From Streptomyces violaceoruber (GTDB lineage: Bacteria > Actinomycetota > Actinomycetes > Streptomycetales > Streptomycetaceae), in the NCBI RefSeq assembly GCF_033406955.1, contig NZ_CP137734.1:2480001-2544000 (forward strand): DNA of 64,000 nucleotides, given 5' to 3'. The notes beneath the pieces are model-generated. The model saw nothing but the letters and a program-made list of their open reading frames with translations. It did not search any database and was not told the origin of the DNA. Made by a program: the position numbers and the translations under genes. Positions 18,299 through 27,175 of this stretch are shown here, piece after piece (position 1 is the first letter of the stretch; the number at the start of each line of letters is the position of its first letter).

Positions 18299-19729
18299 TC
18301 AGACTCCAGCGGGCGTGGGGACGTCGGCGGCGGACAGGTCGGCCGGGGAGGCCAGGTGGCCCAGGACCGCCGTCGCGGCCGCGACCTGCGGCGACACCAG
18401 GTGGGTGCGGCCGCCCTTGCCCTGGCGCCCCTCGAAGTTGCGGTTGGAGGTGGACGCGGAGCGCTCACCCGGGGCCAGCTGGTCCGGGTTCATGCCCAGG
18501 CACATCGAGCAGCCCGCGTGCCGCCATTCGGCGCCGGCCTCCTTGAAGACCACGTCCAGGCCCTCGGAGACGGCCTGCAGACCGACCCGCGCGGAGCCGG
18601 GGACGACCAGCATGCGTACGCCGTCGGCGACTTTGCGGTCCCGGACGATCTCGGCGGCGGCGCGCAGGTCCTCGATGCGGCCGTTGGTGCAGGAGCCCAC
18701 GAAGACGGTGTCCACCTGGATGGAGCGCAGCGGCTGCCCGGCCTCCAAGCCCATGTACTCCAGGGCCTTTTCGGCGGCGAAGCGCTCCGAGGCGTCCTCG
18801 TACGAAGCCGGGTCGGGGACGGCCGCGGAAAGCGGTGCGCCCTGGCCGGGGTTGGTGCCCCAGGTGACGAACGGCGCCAGCTCGGCGGCCTCGATGACCA
18901 CCTCGGCGTCGAACTCGGCGTCGTCGTCCGTACGCAGCGTCTTCCAGTACTCCACCGCCGCGTCCCAGTCGGCGCCCTCGGGGGCGTGCGGGCGGCCCTG
19001 GAGATAGGCGAAGGTGGTCTCGTCGGGGGCGATCATGCCCGCGCGGGCGCCGGCCTCGATCGACATGTTGCAGATGGTCATGCGGGCCTCCATCGAGAGC
19101 TTCTCGATGGCCTCGCCGCGGTACTCCAGGATGTAGCCCTGGCCGCCGCCGGTGCCGATCCGCGCGATGATCGCCAGGATCAGGTCCTTGGCGGTGACGC
19201 CCTCGGGCAGCTCGCCGTCGACCGTGATCGCCATGGTCTTCGGGCGGGCCAGGGGCAGCGTCTGGGTGGCCAGCACGTGCTCGACCTGGGAGGTGCCGAT
19301 GCCGAACGCCAGCGCGCCGAAGGCGCCGTGCGTCGAGGTGTGCGAGTCGCCGCAGACCACGGTGGTGCCGGGCTGGGTCAGACCGAGCTGCGGGCCGACG
19401 ACGTGCACGACGCCCTGCTCGACGTCGCCCAGCGGGTGCAGCCGGACGCCGAAGTCCGCGCAGTTCTTGCGCAGCGTCTCCAGCTGGGCCCGGGAGACCG
19501 GGTCCGCGATGGGCTTGTCGATGTCGAGCGTGGGGGTGTTGTGGTCCTCGGTGGCGATGGTCAGGTCGAGCCGCCGCACCGGGCGGCCGCTCTTGCGGAG
19601 GCCGTCGAAGGCCTGCGGGCTGGTCACCTCGTGCAGCAGGTGCAGATCGATGAAGAGGAGGTCGGGCTCGCCCTCGGCGCGCCGGACGACGTGGTCGTCC
19701 CAGACCTTCTCCGCGAGTGTCCTACCCAT
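18299..19729 (-). CDS. leuC: 3-isopropylmalate dehydratase large subunit
   Basis: 476-aa aconitase-family subunit. [19 protein letters not shown], the first cluster Cys in VGSCTNGRI and the other two in [10 protein letters not shown] bind the [4Fe-4S] cluster. ATG 19729 has GGGAAAGCG upstream; the frame extending to 19879 lies in the regulatory gap. Divergent ndgR 197 nt away encodes its known type of regulator. Confidence 0.97.
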   Translation of the reverse strand: MGRTLAEKVWDDHVVRRAEGEPDLLFIDLHLLHEVTSPQAFDGLRKSGRPVRRLDLTIATEDHNTPTLDIDKPIADPVSRAQLETLRKNCADFGVRLHPLGDVEQGVVHVVGPQLGLTQPGTTVVCGDSHTSTHGAFGALAFGIGTSQVEHVLATQTLPLARPKTMAITVDGELPEGVTAKDLILAIIARIGTGGGQGYILEYRGEAIEKLSMEARMTICNMSIEAGARAGMIAPDETTFAYLQGRPHAPEGADWDAAVEYWKTLRTDDDAEFDAEVVIEAAELAPFVTWGTNPGQGAPLSAAVPDPASYEDASERFAAEKALEYMGLEAGQPLRSIQVDTVFVGSCTNGRIEDLRAAAEIVRDRKVADGVRMLVVPGSARVGLQAVSEGLDVVFKEAGAEWRHAGCSMCLGMNPDQLAPGERSASTSNRNFEGRQGKGGRTHLVSPQVAAATAVLGHLASPADLSAADVPTPAGV

Positions 19730-19873
19730 CGCTTTCCCTTCGGTCGGCGACGAGGCGCCGACCCAACTAGAGATCTTGGGGAAGCGGTGCCCGCACCCCT
19801 GTGTTTCCGGGCAACCGCCACCAGGCCCTCTCGTCACGGGCCGTTGTGACTTCCTGCCGTCCAGGGTGGCGCG

Positions 19874-19901
19874 TTCCATGGAAAATTGAACTTGCGTTTC
19901 A
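19874..19901. promoter_or_regulatory. Candidate NdgR operator in leuC-ndgR gap
   Basis: Two AT-rich symmetric elements lie together: TTCCATGGAA (19874-19883) and TGAA-N7-TTCA (19887-19901). They lie between divergent leuCD and ndgR. IclR-family proteins bind short palindromes in such gaps; which element is bound is not decided by sequence. Confidence 0.45.
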
Positions 19902-19926
19902 CAGAGTGAGACGGGAGTATCGTGTC

Positions 19927-20643
19927 ATGGACAACAGTAGCGGCGTCGGCGTTCTGGACAAGGCGGCCCTCGTCCTGAGCGCTCTGGAGTCCGGCCCGGC
20001 CACCCTCGCGGGGTTGGTCGGTGCGACCGGACTGGCACGACCCACGGCCCACCGCCTGGCCGTGGCGCTGGAACACCACCGTATGGTGGCGCGCGACATG
20101 CAGGGCCGCTTCATCCTCGGCCCGCGCCTGGCCGAACTGGCCGCGGCGGCCGGCGAGGACCGCCTGCTCGCCACGGCGGGCCCGGTCCTCACCCACCTGC
20201 GCGACGTGACGGGCGAGAGCGCCCAGCTCTACCGCCGCCAGGGCGACATGCGCATCTGCGTGGCCGCGGCCGAGCGCCTGTCGGGCCTCAGGGACACGGT
20301 CCCGGTCGGCTCCACGCTCACCATGAAGGCCGGCTCCTCGGCCCAGATCCTGATGGCCTGGGAGGAGCCGGAGCGCCTGCACCGCGGCCTCCAGGGCGCC
20401 CGCTTCACGGCGACGGCGCTGTCCGGTGTGCGCCGCCGCGGCTGGGCGCAGTCCATCGGCGAGCGGGAGCCCGGCGTCGCGTCCGTCTCCGCGCCGGTGC
20501 GCGGCCCCTCCAACCGCGTGGTGGCCGCCGTGTCCGTCTCCGGCCCCATCGAGCGCCTCAGCCGCCACCCCGGCCGCATGCACGCGCAGGCCATCATCGA
20601 CGCCGCGGGCCGCCTGTCCGAGGCGCTGCGCCGCAACGGTTGA
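19927..20643 (+). CDS. ndgR: IclR-family regulator NdgR
   Basis: 238 aa from ATG 19927. The N-terminal winged helix-turn-helix (LAGLVGATGLARPTAHRLAVAL at about 28-49, quoted in part) is followed by an IclR effector domain. NdgR in streptomycetes controls leucine, other branched-chain and methionine genes and affects antibiotic output. Its position divergent from leuCD matches. A GGGAG sits about 10 nt upstream of the ATG. Confidence 0.93.
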   Translation: MDNSSGVGVLDKAALVLSALESGPATLAGLVGATGLARPTAHRLAVALEHHRMVARDMQGRFILGPRLAELAAAAGEDRLLATAGPVLTHLRDVTGESAQLYRRQGDMRICVAAAERLSGLRDTVPVGSTLTMKAGSSAQILMAWEEPERLHRGLQGARFTATALSGVRRRGWAQSIGEREPGVASVSAPVRGPSNRVVAAVSVSGPIERLSRHPGRMHAQAIIDAAGRLSEALRRNG

Positions 20644-20670
20644 CCGTCCCAGGACACTCCGACCGGCAAC

Positions 20671-20700
20671 GGGCCCGCCTCAACGCCGCGGCGGGCCCTT
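20671..20700 (+). terminator. Terminator of ndgR
   Basis: GGGCCCGCC (20671-20679) pairs with GGCGGGCCC (20690-20698), then TT; it lies between convergent ndgR and the DUF4188 gene. Confidence 0.82.
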
Positions 20701-20708
20701 CGCCGTTC

Positions 20709-21281
20709 TCAGCCCTCGTCCGGGGCGTTCCCCGGGGCGACGACGCTCTTCTCCGTCCTCGCCTCCGCCGCGCCCGCCGCCTTCCGCGTCCGGTACGCGA
20801 AGCGGTCCCGCGCGCGCTTCCCCCGTCGCTCCAGCGGCACCTGTCCGTGCGCCGCCGCGAGCCCGAAGGGCGGCATGTCGGCGTAGATCGACTCGTACGA
20901 CCCCTCGGGCACGACGTACGCCTCGTGCCACAGCCCCACGTGCCCGCGCACCTGCCCCTTGCGCTCCTTGCGGTTGATGACCGCCCAGGCCCGGTGGTGG
21001 AACATGTCGGGCGAGTGGGCGTACTCGTAGAGCTTCTCCTTGGACTCCCAGTACTGGACGACGTAGTACGTCCGCGGCGAGGCCGTGAGCAGGACGTGGT
21101 TCAGGAGTCCGCGTTCCGGGTCCTTCGCCAGTTCGCGGAGCATGCGCGGCATGGCGAGGAAGACCGGCAGCCAGTGGTGCACGGCCCAGAAGTGATTGAT
21201 CCGCATGCCGATGAGCAGGACGGTCACGTCCCCCTCGGCGGCGGCGGTGGTACGGGTCGCGGTCGCGTTCGTGCCCGGCAT
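20709..21281 (-). CDS. DUF4188-family protein (ferredoxin-like monooxygenase fold)
   Basis: 190 aa; VTVLLIGMRINHFWAVHHWLPVF and YYVVQYWESKEKLYEYAHS (19 residues) are typical of DUF4188 proteins, which share a dimeric alpha/beta barrel-like fold. W/H-rich segments could bind heme, but that is speculation. The last 50 residues are a basic tail. It is divergent from a MerR regulator 81 nt away, which probably controls it. Confidence 0.78.
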   Translation of the reverse strand: MPGTNATATRTTAAAEGDVTVLLIGMRINHFWAVHHWLPVFLAMPRMLRELAKDPERGLLNHVLLTASPRTYYVVQYWESKEKLYEYAHSPDMFHHRAWAVINRKERKGQVRGHVGLWHEAYVVPEGSYESIYADMPPFGLAAAHGQVPLERRGKRARDRFAYRTRKAAGAAEARTEKSVVAPGNAPDEG

Positions 21282-21329
21282 GACGCCTCCCCCTGTTGGC
21301 GAGCTGCACTGTCCAAGTGATACTGCTTA

Positions 21330-21344
21330 GATAGTGGCGCTATC
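21330..21344. promoter_or_regulatory. MerR-type operator between divergent genes
   Basis: GATAG (21330-21334), 5-nt spacer, CTATC (21340-21344): a perfect inverted repeat 18 nt before the merR start codon, inside the shared 81-nt divergent promoter region. Confidence 0.6.
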
Positions 21345-21362
21345 CGAGGAAGGGCGCAAGGG

Positions 21363-22007
21363 ATGCGACTGGCCGACCTGAGCAAGCGCAGCGGGGTGTC
21401 CACCGCGACGATCAAGTACTACCTGCGGGAAGGGCTGTTGCCGCCGGGCCGGCAGGTCAACGCGACCACCGCCGAGTACGACGAGGACCATCTGCGCCGG
21501 CTGCGGCTGGTGCGGGCGCTGATCCAGGTCGGGAAGGTGCCGGTGGCGACGGCCCGGGAGGTGCTGGGGCACGTCGACGACGACTCGCTGGGCCGCACCG
21601 TCCGGCTGGGGGCGGCCCTGTGGGCGCTGCCGCAGGACGCCGAGCCGGACGAGGCGGACCCGGCGGTGGCCGCCGCGCGCGTCGAGGTGAACCGGCTCCT
21701 CGAACTGCTGGGCTGGGAGACCTCCCGGGAGTTGGCACCGCTCTCCCCCGTGCACCGCTCCCTGGTGGTGGCGGTGGCCGCGCTGCGCCGCCTCGACTAT
21801 CCGTGGGACGCGGAACTGATGGCGCCTTACGGCGAGTTGATGATGGAAGTGGCCCGGCGGGACCTCGACTTCATGGAGACCCACGCCTCGGAGGCGGAGA
21901 AGGTCGAGATGGCGGTCGCGGCGGCGGTGCTCTTCCAGCCGGTGCTACGGGCTCTGCACCGGCTGGCGCAGGAGGAGGAGTCGGCGCGGCGGTACGGCAT
22001 CGAGTAG
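21363..22007 (+). CDS. MerR-family transcriptional regulator
   Basis: 214 aa. The MerR DNA-binding domain starts at residue 1 (MRLADLSKRSGVSTATIKYY) with the wing GLLPPGRQVNATTAEY. The C-terminal 130 residues are helical with no Cys cluster, so metal sensing is unlikely; it may bind a hydrophobic ligand. Likely target is the divergent DUF4188 gene through the GATAG/CTATC site. It is followed by a long hairpin. Confidence 0.9.
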   Translation: MRLADLSKRSGVSTATIKYYLREGLLPPGRQVNATTAEYDEDHLRRLRLVRALIQVGKVPVATAREVLGHVDDDSLGRTVRLGAALWALPQDAEPDEADPAVAAARVEVNRLLELLGWETSRELAPLSPVHRSLVVAVAALRRLDYPWDAELMAPYGELMMEVARRDLDFMETHASEAEKVEMAVAAAVLFQPVLRALHRLAQEEESARRYGIE

Positions 22008-22024
22008 GCGTCGGGGGAACGCCG

Positions 22025-22056
22025 AAGGGGGCTCCCGCCTCGGCGGAAGCCCCCTT
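22025..22056. terminator. Bidirectional terminator between merR and tRNA cluster
   Basis: AAGGGGGCT-x-CCGCC (22025-22039) pairs with GGCGG-x-AGCCCCCTT (22042-22056). A/T at the outer ends gives a T-run on either strand. Confidence 0.82.
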
Positions 22057-22066
22057 GGACTTCGAG

Positions 22067-22139
22067 TACCCCCGACCGGATTCGAACCGGCGCTACCGCC
22101 TTGAGAGGGCGGCGTGCTAGGCCGCTACACAACGGGGGC
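22067..22139 (-). tRNA. tRNA-Glu (CTC)
   Basis: Cloverleaf of 73 nt on the minus strand: acceptor GCCCCCG, anticodon stem CCGCC/GGCGG with loop CTCTCAA (anticodon CTC), T-arm GGTTCGAATCC. CCA is not encoded. Last tRNA of the cluster in transcription order. Confidence 0.96.
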
Positions 22140-22183
22140 GTGGATCTTGCGGGCGTTCATTACTGCTCCGCCGCAGATCCGAG

Positions 22184-22255
22184 CTGGTCTACCAGGACTC
22201 GAACCTAGACTAACTGAACCAGAATCAGTCGTGCTGCCAATTACACCATAGACCA
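22184..22255 (-). tRNA. tRNA-Gln (CTG)
   Basis: 72 nt; acceptor TGGTCTA/TAGACCA, anticodon stem ACTGA/TCAGT with loop TTCTGGT (anticodon CTG), T-arm GGTTCGAGTCC. CCA is not encoded. The acceptor differs by one compensated base pair from the copy at 22523. Confidence 0.95.
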
Positions 22256-22275
22256 ATGTGGTTTAGACCAGTTCG

Positions 22276-22348
22276 TACCCCCGACCGGATTCGAACCGGC
22301 GCTACCGCCTTGAGAGGGCGGCGTGCTAGGCCGCTACACAACGGGGGC
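22276..22348 (-). tRNA. tRNA-Glu (CTC)
   Basis: Sequence identical to the other two Glu genes here over 73 nt; anticodon CTC in loop CTCTCAA; no encoded CCA. Confidence 0.96.
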
Positions 22349-22410
22349 CCTAGCGATCCTGCATCGAAGACAGCGGGAGCGACCCGAGCTGTCCTCGCGG
22401 GAAGGATCTG

Positions 22411-22483
22411 TACCCCCGACCGGATTCGAACCGGCGCTACCGCCTTGAGAGGGCGGCGTGCTAGGCCGCTACACAACGGGGGC
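22411..22483 (-). tRNA. tRNA-Glu (CTC)
   Basis: Third identical tRNA-Glu(CTC) copy, 73 nt; no encoded CCA. The spacers between copies are unrelated, so the copies are kept identical by selection or conversion. Confidence 0.96.
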
Positions 22484-22522
22484 CTTGCGGATGTGCTCCG
22501 CGGCGCAGATAAGCTCTGCGAG

Positions 22523-22594
22523 CTGGCCTACCAGGACTCGAACCTAGACTAACTGAACCAGAATCAGTCGTGCTGCCAATTACACCATAGGCCA
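22523..22594 (-). tRNA. tRNA-Gln (CTG)
   Basis: 72 nt; acceptor TGGCCTA/TAGGCCA (C-G instead of the T-A pair in the other copy), anticodon CTG. First gene of the leftward tRNA cluster; its promoter must lie in 22595-22690. Confidence 0.95.
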
Positions 22595-22686
22595 CTGGAA
22601 CGCAAGCCCCGTAGGGGTTCTTGTTCTAGCGTTGCGCTTCCGGTTCCCGGCCGTTCGGCCCGCTCTCCGGCGGCGCAGGAAGAACA

Positions 22687-23421
22687 TTACCCGAAGGTCG
22701 ACGGGGCTCCAAAACGGGTATCGGCGCCGAGGAGCGCGGGAAGTTCGGAGAGCGAGGCGATCCGGCGCGGCCCGGCCGGCGGGTCGACCGTCGCGTACGC
22801 GCCTCCGCGGTCGATCCAGACCGAGAGCAGCCCGGCGTCGGCGGCGCCCCGTCCGTCGATCTCCGGGTGGTCGCCGACGTAGGCGACCTCGGCCGGACCG
22901 AGGGCGAGGGCGTCGCAGGCCGCGAGGAAGGCCCCGGCCTCCGGCTTGGAGACGCCCAGCTCGGCGGCGCACAGGATGGCCTCGAAGCGGTCGTGCACGC
23001 CGAGGACGCGCAGCTTGCGGTCCTGGACGGTGAGGCTGGAGTTGGAGAGCACGGCGTGCCGGTGGCTGCCGGCGAGCGCGTCCAGGACGGGCATCACGTC
23101 CGGGAAGAGGGACCAGGCGGCCTCGTAGTGCGTGACGTACCGCTGGAACCAGTCGTCGGCCTCGGCGTCCGTCAGCTCCGGCCGGCCCAGGAAGACCCGG
23201 GTGCGGTCGCGCCGCTGTGTGACGAAGTCCACCTCGCCCGCCGAGAAGCGCGCCCACTGCTGCTCGGTGATCTCGCGCCAGCGCACGAGGGCCTCCTCGG
23301 CCGACCCGTACCCGGCGAGGAGCCCTTCGGCGACCAGATGGGCACGCATGCCCTCGCGGTCGGCGGTGGTGTAGTCGAAGAGTGTGTCGTCGACGTCCCA
23401 GACCACGGCTTTGATCGGCAT
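22687..23421 (-). CDS. HAD-superfamily phosphatase
   Basis: 244 aa. Motif I is VVWDVDDTLFDY (nucleophile Asp9, Asp11), motif II is VLSNSSL, motif III Lys is in GVSKPEAGAF and motif IV is YVGDHPEIDGRGAADAG. The large helical cap (about 20-90) puts it with YjjG/haloacid dehalogenase-type nucleotidases or phosphoglycolate-type phosphatases; the substrate is unknown. It stands alone upstream of the tRNA cluster. Confidence 0.9.
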   Translation of the reverse strand: MPIKAVVWDVDDTLFDYTTADREGMRAHLVAEGLLAGYGSAEEALVRWREITEQQWARFSAGEVDFVTQRRDRTRVFLGRPELTDAEADDWFQRYVTHYEAAWSLFPDVMPVLDALAGSHRHAVLSNSSLTVQDRKLRVLGVHDRFEAILCAAELGVSKPEAGAFLAACDALALGPAEVAYVGDHPEIDGRGAADAGLLSVWIDRGGAYATVDPPAGPRRIASLSELPALLGADTRFGAPSTFG

Positions 23422-23491
23422 GGGGCCCAGCCTAGGCCGCGTCGGCGTCGCGTGGGAGCGGACGGCCGGGAGGGCCCCCGGGGGTCGGTGC

Positions 23492-23887
23492 CTACTGCGC
23501 GGCCAGGCCCTCGATCTCGACCAGCATCCGCGGGTCGGACAGCGCCCGGACCTCGGCCAGCAGGCTGGCGGGGCGGCAGTCGGCGGCGGCCAGTTCGTCC
23601 AGTACGGCGTCGTAGTGGGCCGTGACCGCCTCGATGTCGACGGTGAAGATCCGGATCTGGACGAGGTCGCTCAGGGCGAATCCGGCCTTGTCCAGCGTCT
23701 CGGCCAGGCGCCGGAAGGTCAGCCGGAGCTGGCCTCGGACGTCGCCCACGGCGGCGATGCCGCCCTCGTCGTCCCGGGCCTCGTGACCGGCGACCACGAG
23801 CCAGCGCCGGGGCTGTTCGACCAGTACGGCCCGGTTGTAGGCCAGCCGGTCCCCGAAGAAGCGTGGGTCGATGTCCTCGCGGCGCAT
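23492..23887 (-). CDS. RidA/YjgF-family protein
   Basis: 131 aa from ATG 23887 (MRREDIDPRFFGDRLAYNRAV). The family fold with QIRIFTVDIEAV and CRPASLLAEVRAL near the C-terminus is clear. RidA proteins hydrolyse reactive enamine/imine intermediates from PLP enzymes, but this sequence is a divergent subfamily, so activity is inferred. It is 70 nt from the HAD gene, same strand. Confidence 0.85.
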   Translation of the reverse strand: MRREDIDPRFFGDRLAYNRAVLVEQPRRWLVVAGHEARDDEGGIAAVGDVRGQLRLTFRRLAETLDKAGFALSDLVQIRIFTVDIEAVTAHYDAVLDELAAADCRPASLLAEVRALSDPRMLVEIEGLAAQ

Positions 23888-23995
23888 GCGGTCAGTCTGC
23901 GGGGGCCGGGGGCGGCGGCGCCGCTCGGAGGGGACCGGTCGGGGTACGGGAAGGGCGGCGCCCGTGCGGACGCCGCCCTTCACCCGTGCTGCCGT

Positions 23996-25480
23996 TTACG
24001 CCGCCAGTCGCGCCAGCGCCGCGTCGATGCGCGCCAGCGCCTTCTCCTTGCCCAGGACCTCCAGGGACTCGAAGAGGGGCAGGCCGACCGTGCGGCCGGT
24101 GACGGCGACGCGGACGGGGGCCTGGGCCTTGCCGAGCTTGAGACCGTGGGCCTCGCCGGCGGCCAGGACGGCCTCCTTGAGGGCCTCCGGGGCAGTCCAG
24201 TCGGCGGCGTCCAGCTTCTCGCGGGCCGTGGTCAGGAGCGCGTCCGAGCCCTCCTTCATGGCCTTGGTCCAGCTCGCCTCGTCGAAGACCGGCTCCGGCA
24301 GGAACAGGAAGTCGACGTTGTCGGTGATCTCGGAGAGGACCTTCAGGCGGGTCTGCGCGTGCGGCGCGATCGCCTGCCACTTGGCCTCGTCGAAGTCCTC
24401 CGGCGCCCAGGGCGCGACGGGGGCCTTCAGCCAGGGGCGGCAGCGCTCGGTGAAGTCCTTGACCTCCAGCAGGCGGATGTGGTCGCCGTTGATCGCCTCG
24501 CACTTCTTGAGGTCGAAGCGGGCCGGGTTGGGCTGGACGTCGGAGACGTCGAAGGCCGCGACCATCTCCTCGATCGTGAAGATGTCCTGGTCGGCCGAGA
24601 GCGACCAGCCGAGGAGGGAGAGGTAGTTGAGCAGGCCCTCGGGGAGGAAGCCGCGCTCGCGGTAGAGGTTGAGGCTCGACTGCGGGTCGCGCTTGGAGAG
24701 CTTCTTGTTGCCCTCGCCCATGACGTACGGCAGGTGGCCGAAGGCGGGGATCTCCTTGGCGACGCCCAGCTCGATCAGCGCCTTGTACAGGGCGATCTGG
24801 CGCGGGGTGGAGGAGAGCAGGTCCTCGCCGCGCAGGACGTGGGTGATCTCCATCAGCGCGTCGTCGACGGGGTTGACCAGCGTGTAGAGGGGCGCCCCGT
24901 TGGCGCGGACGATGCCGTAGTCCGGGACGTTCTCCGGCAGGTAGGTGATCTCGCCGCGGACCAGGTCCGTGAAGGTGATCGCCTCGTCGGGCATCCGGAA
25001 GCGGACGATGGGCTCGCGGCCCTGGGACGTGTACTCCTCGACCTGTGCGTCGGTCAGCTCGCGGCAGTGGCCGTCGTAGCCGGAGGGCTTCCCGGCGGCG
25101 CGGGCGGCCTCGCGGCGGGTGTCCAGCTCCTCCTGGGAGCAGTAGCAGCGGTAGGCGTGGCCGGCGTCCAGGAGCTTCTGGGCGACGTCCTGGTAGATGT
25201 CCATGCGCTGCGACTGGCGGTACGGCGCGTGCGGGCCGCCGACCTCGGGACCCTCGTCCCAGTCGAAGCCCAGCCAGCGCATCGAGTCGAGCAGCTGGTC
25301 GTACGACTCCTCGGAGTCGCGGGCGGCGTCGGTGTCCTCGATGCGGAAGACCAGGGTGCCCTGGTGGTGGCGCGCGAAGGCCCAGTTGAACAGGGCGGTG
25401 CGGACCAGGCCCACGTGGGGGTTGCCGGTGGGGGACGGACAGAAACGGACGCGTACGGGGGAGCCGGATGCGCTAGCCAC
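23996..25480 (-). CDS. gltX: Glutamyl-tRNA synthetase
   Basis: Class I synthetase of 494 aa. The HIGH-like motif is [18 protein letters not shown], the KMSKS-like motif is NKKLSKRD, and a helical anticodon-binding domain is C-terminal. Actinobacteria generally lack GlnRS, so this enzyme is expected to be non-discriminating, making Glu-tRNA-Gln for GatCAB. GTG 25480 overlaps the end of the FAH gene by 8 nt (coupled); a TTG at 25489 is a weaker alternative. Glu and Gln tRNA genes lie 1.4 kb downstream. Confidence 0.97.
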   Translation of the reverse strand: MASASGSPVRVRFCPSPTGNPHVGLVRTALFNWAFARHHQGTLVFRIEDTDAARDSEESYDQLLDSMRWLGFDWDEGPEVGGPHAPYRQSQRMDIYQDVAQKLLDAGHAYRCYCSQEELDTRREAARAAGKPSGYDGHCRELTDAQVEEYTSQGREPIVRFRMPDEAITFTDLVRGEITYLPENVPDYGIVRANGAPLYTLVNPVDDALMEITHVLRGEDLLSSTPRQIALYKALIELGVAKEIPAFGHLPYVMGEGNKKLSKRDPQSSLNLYRERGFLPEGLLNYLSLLGWSLSADQDIFTIEEMVAAFDVSDVQPNPARFDLKKCEAINGDHIRLLEVKDFTERCRPWLKAPVAPWAPEDFDEAKWQAIAPHAQTRLKVLSEITDNVDFLFLPEPVFDEASWTKAMKEGSDALLTTAREKLDAADWTAPEALKEAVLAAGEAHGLKLGKAQAPVRVAVTGRTVGLPLFESLEVLGKEKALARIDAALARLAA

Positions 25481-26258
25481 GCTTGACAACCTTGTTGGTG
25501 AGAGTGCCGATGCCTTCGATGGTGACGGCGACCTCGTCGCCGACGTTGAGGGGGCCGACGCCGGCCGGAGTGCCCGTGAGGATCACGTCACCGGGGAGCA
25601 GCGTCATCGCCTCGGAGATGTTGACGATCAGGTCCTCGATGGAGTGGATCATCTCGCTGGTGCGGCCGAGCTGGCGCTGGGCGCCGTTGACCGTGAGCTG
25701 CACGGTGAGGTCGCCCGCGGCCGCGAGGTCGAGGTCCGTCTCCACCCAGGGGCCGAGCGGGCAGGAGGAGTCGAAGCCCTTGGCCCTGGCCCACTGCTTC
25801 TCGCGGCGCTGCACGTCGCGGGCGGTGATGTCGTTGGCGCAGGTGTAGCCGAAGATCACGTCCTGGACGCGCTCGCGCGGGACCTCGCGGCACATGCGGC
25901 CGATGACGACGGCCAGTTCGGCCTCGTGGTGCAGTTCCTCGGTGAAGGAGGGGTACTGGACGGCGTCGCCGGGGCCGATCACGGAGGTGGACGGCTTGAA
26001 GAAGGCGAACGGCGCGTCGGGCACCTCGTTGCCGAGTTCGCGGGCGTGCTCGGCGTAGTTGCGGCCGAAGGCGACGACCTTGCTGGGGAGTACCGGCGGC
26101 AGGAGCCGCACCTTGCTCAGGGGCACCTTGGTGCCGGAGAGCTCGTAGTCCGCGAACGGGATGCCCTTGATGATGTCGAGGACGAGCTGGTCCGGCTGGT
26201 CGCCCTCGACCGCGCCGAAGGCGACGTTCCCGTCGATGGAGAACCTGGCGATGCGCAC
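25473..26258 (-). CDS. Fumarylacetoacetate hydrolase (FAH)-family protein
   Basis: 261 aa from GTG 26258. The FAH fold is shown by [14 protein letters not shown], the metal-binding [25 protein letters not shown] and [14 protein letters not shown]. This subgroup includes 2-keto-4-pentenoate hydratases, acylpyruvases and oxaloacetate decarboxylases; which one cannot be told. It overlaps gltX by 8 nt. Confidence 0.9.
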   Translation of the reverse strand: MRIARFSIDGNVAFGAVEGDQPDQLVLDIIKGIPFADYELSGTKVPLSKVRLLPPVLPSKVVAFGRNYAEHARELGNEVPDAPFAFFKPSTSVIGPGDAVQYPSFTEELHHEAELAVVIGRMCREVPRERVQDVIFGYTCANDITARDVQRREKQWARAKGFDSSCPLGPWVETDLDLAAAGDLTVQLTVNGAQRQLGRTSEMIHSIEDLIVNISEAMTLLPGDVILTGTPAGVGPLNVGDEVAVTIEGIGTLTNKVVKRG

Positions 26259-26384
26259 GGGTTGCTTGGCCCCTTGACTGAGCTGGCTGAAGTCTGACGC
26301 TCCAGGCTATCGCGGTGGGCCTGAACCGCCGGGCAGGCCTCAGGGGCCGGGGCACCGCTGAACGCGCGGCGACCCGCTGCCGTA

Positions 26385-26573
26385 CTACTCTGCGACCGAC
26401 GCCGTGACCGGGGCCTCCATGAGGATCGTGCGGCGGGGGTTGGCGGTCTGGGCGGGCAGCTCGACGGCGTGCTCCGGCTGCTCCGGCGTCCGCAGTTCGT
26501 CGGCGTCCTGGAGGTGCGCCAGCGTCGTGCGCCGCGGGTTGGCGATCTTGTGGAACATCATCGTCGTCTTCAC
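26385..26573 (-). CDS. Unrecognised 62-aa protein with duplicated ANPRRT motif
   Basis: Starts at GTG 26573, or ATG 26561/26558. The N-terminal HKIANPRRTTLAHL and the C-terminal QTANPRRTILMEAP are two copies of an ANPRRT-x-L unit. They are separated by an acidic Glu/Pro-rich spacer (DADELRTPEQPEHAVELP). No Cys, no signal peptide, no membrane segment. Codon positions are GC-biased as in true genes. No strong ribosome-binding site is seen for any start. Possible roles (peptide precursor, small regulator) are open. Confidence 0.6.
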   Translation of the reverse strand: MKTTMMFHKIANPRRTTLAHLQDADELRTPEQPEHAVELPAQTANPRRTILMEAPVTASVAE

Positions 26574-27175
26574 GGTTGTACGTGGCCCTGTCGTGTCCGG
26601 GCGCCCGAGGGGCGGTCAAAGCCCCTGCGAGGGCGCGGGTTGTCGGTTTTGCCTTCTCTGTAAAGCGTCAGGCTAAACACGCGATTCCCCGTGAACCGCG
26701 GAGGAGTCCATGATCCGGATGTGAGTTTGCTCACTTATCAAGGGTCAAACCGGTCAATTGCGACGCCGAGAGCACTCCGACTAAAGCGACATTGCACACC
26801 TGAAGGCATCATTCCGCTGCTGATCATGTCGACTGGGACACCCTCCGCGCCCAGACGACTCGCGGGCATACGCCCGGTTTGCGGGTGATCACCTTCTACG
26901 TCCGGTGATCCGGCCCTCACGTGCTGTCACGTATCTCACGGCCTGCCCCACGGGCCTTGTTGGAGATCCTGCACTGTGCTGGAATTCCACGGACCGCCGC
27001 GGGATCGAGCCGGCGCACAGGGGGCGCACACCAGCGCCGAGCGGCGGCGAGAAGGGGGAACCAGCGCCGGTCACTCACGACCAACACAGGGGCGTATTCA
27101 GGGCGCCCCTTTGACGCCGACACCGTGCCCAGCCGTTCACGCGGAGGGGCGCCTGGTCCAGAGGTTGCGACGCTA
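26574..27175 (+). promoter_or_regulatory. 600-bp non-coding region upstream of conservon 1
   Basis: The region is less GC-rich than its surroundings between 26640 and 26830. It contains a CRP-like symmetric element TGTGA-N6-TCACT (26720-26735). An open frame from 26921 leads into cvnA1, but its residues look like translated leader. Nothing else recognisable is present. Confidence 0.5.

Noticed and set aside
22184..22255. Apparent one-base deletion in the T-loop of the first tRNA-Gln
   Set aside because: It came from a miscounted line. Checking against reading frames that end at 22120 and start at 22132 and 22256 restored GGTTCGAGTCC, so the gene is intact.
22067..22594. CRISPR-like array of repeated blocks
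   Set aside because: The repeats are complete tRNA-Glu and tRNA-Gln cloverleaves, with unequal spacers.
26921..27175. Upstream extension of CvnA1 to residue 1414
   Set aside because: The extra 85 residues lack a ribosome-binding site and have translated-leader composition. GTG 27176 has AGAGG and matches the cvnA2 start context.
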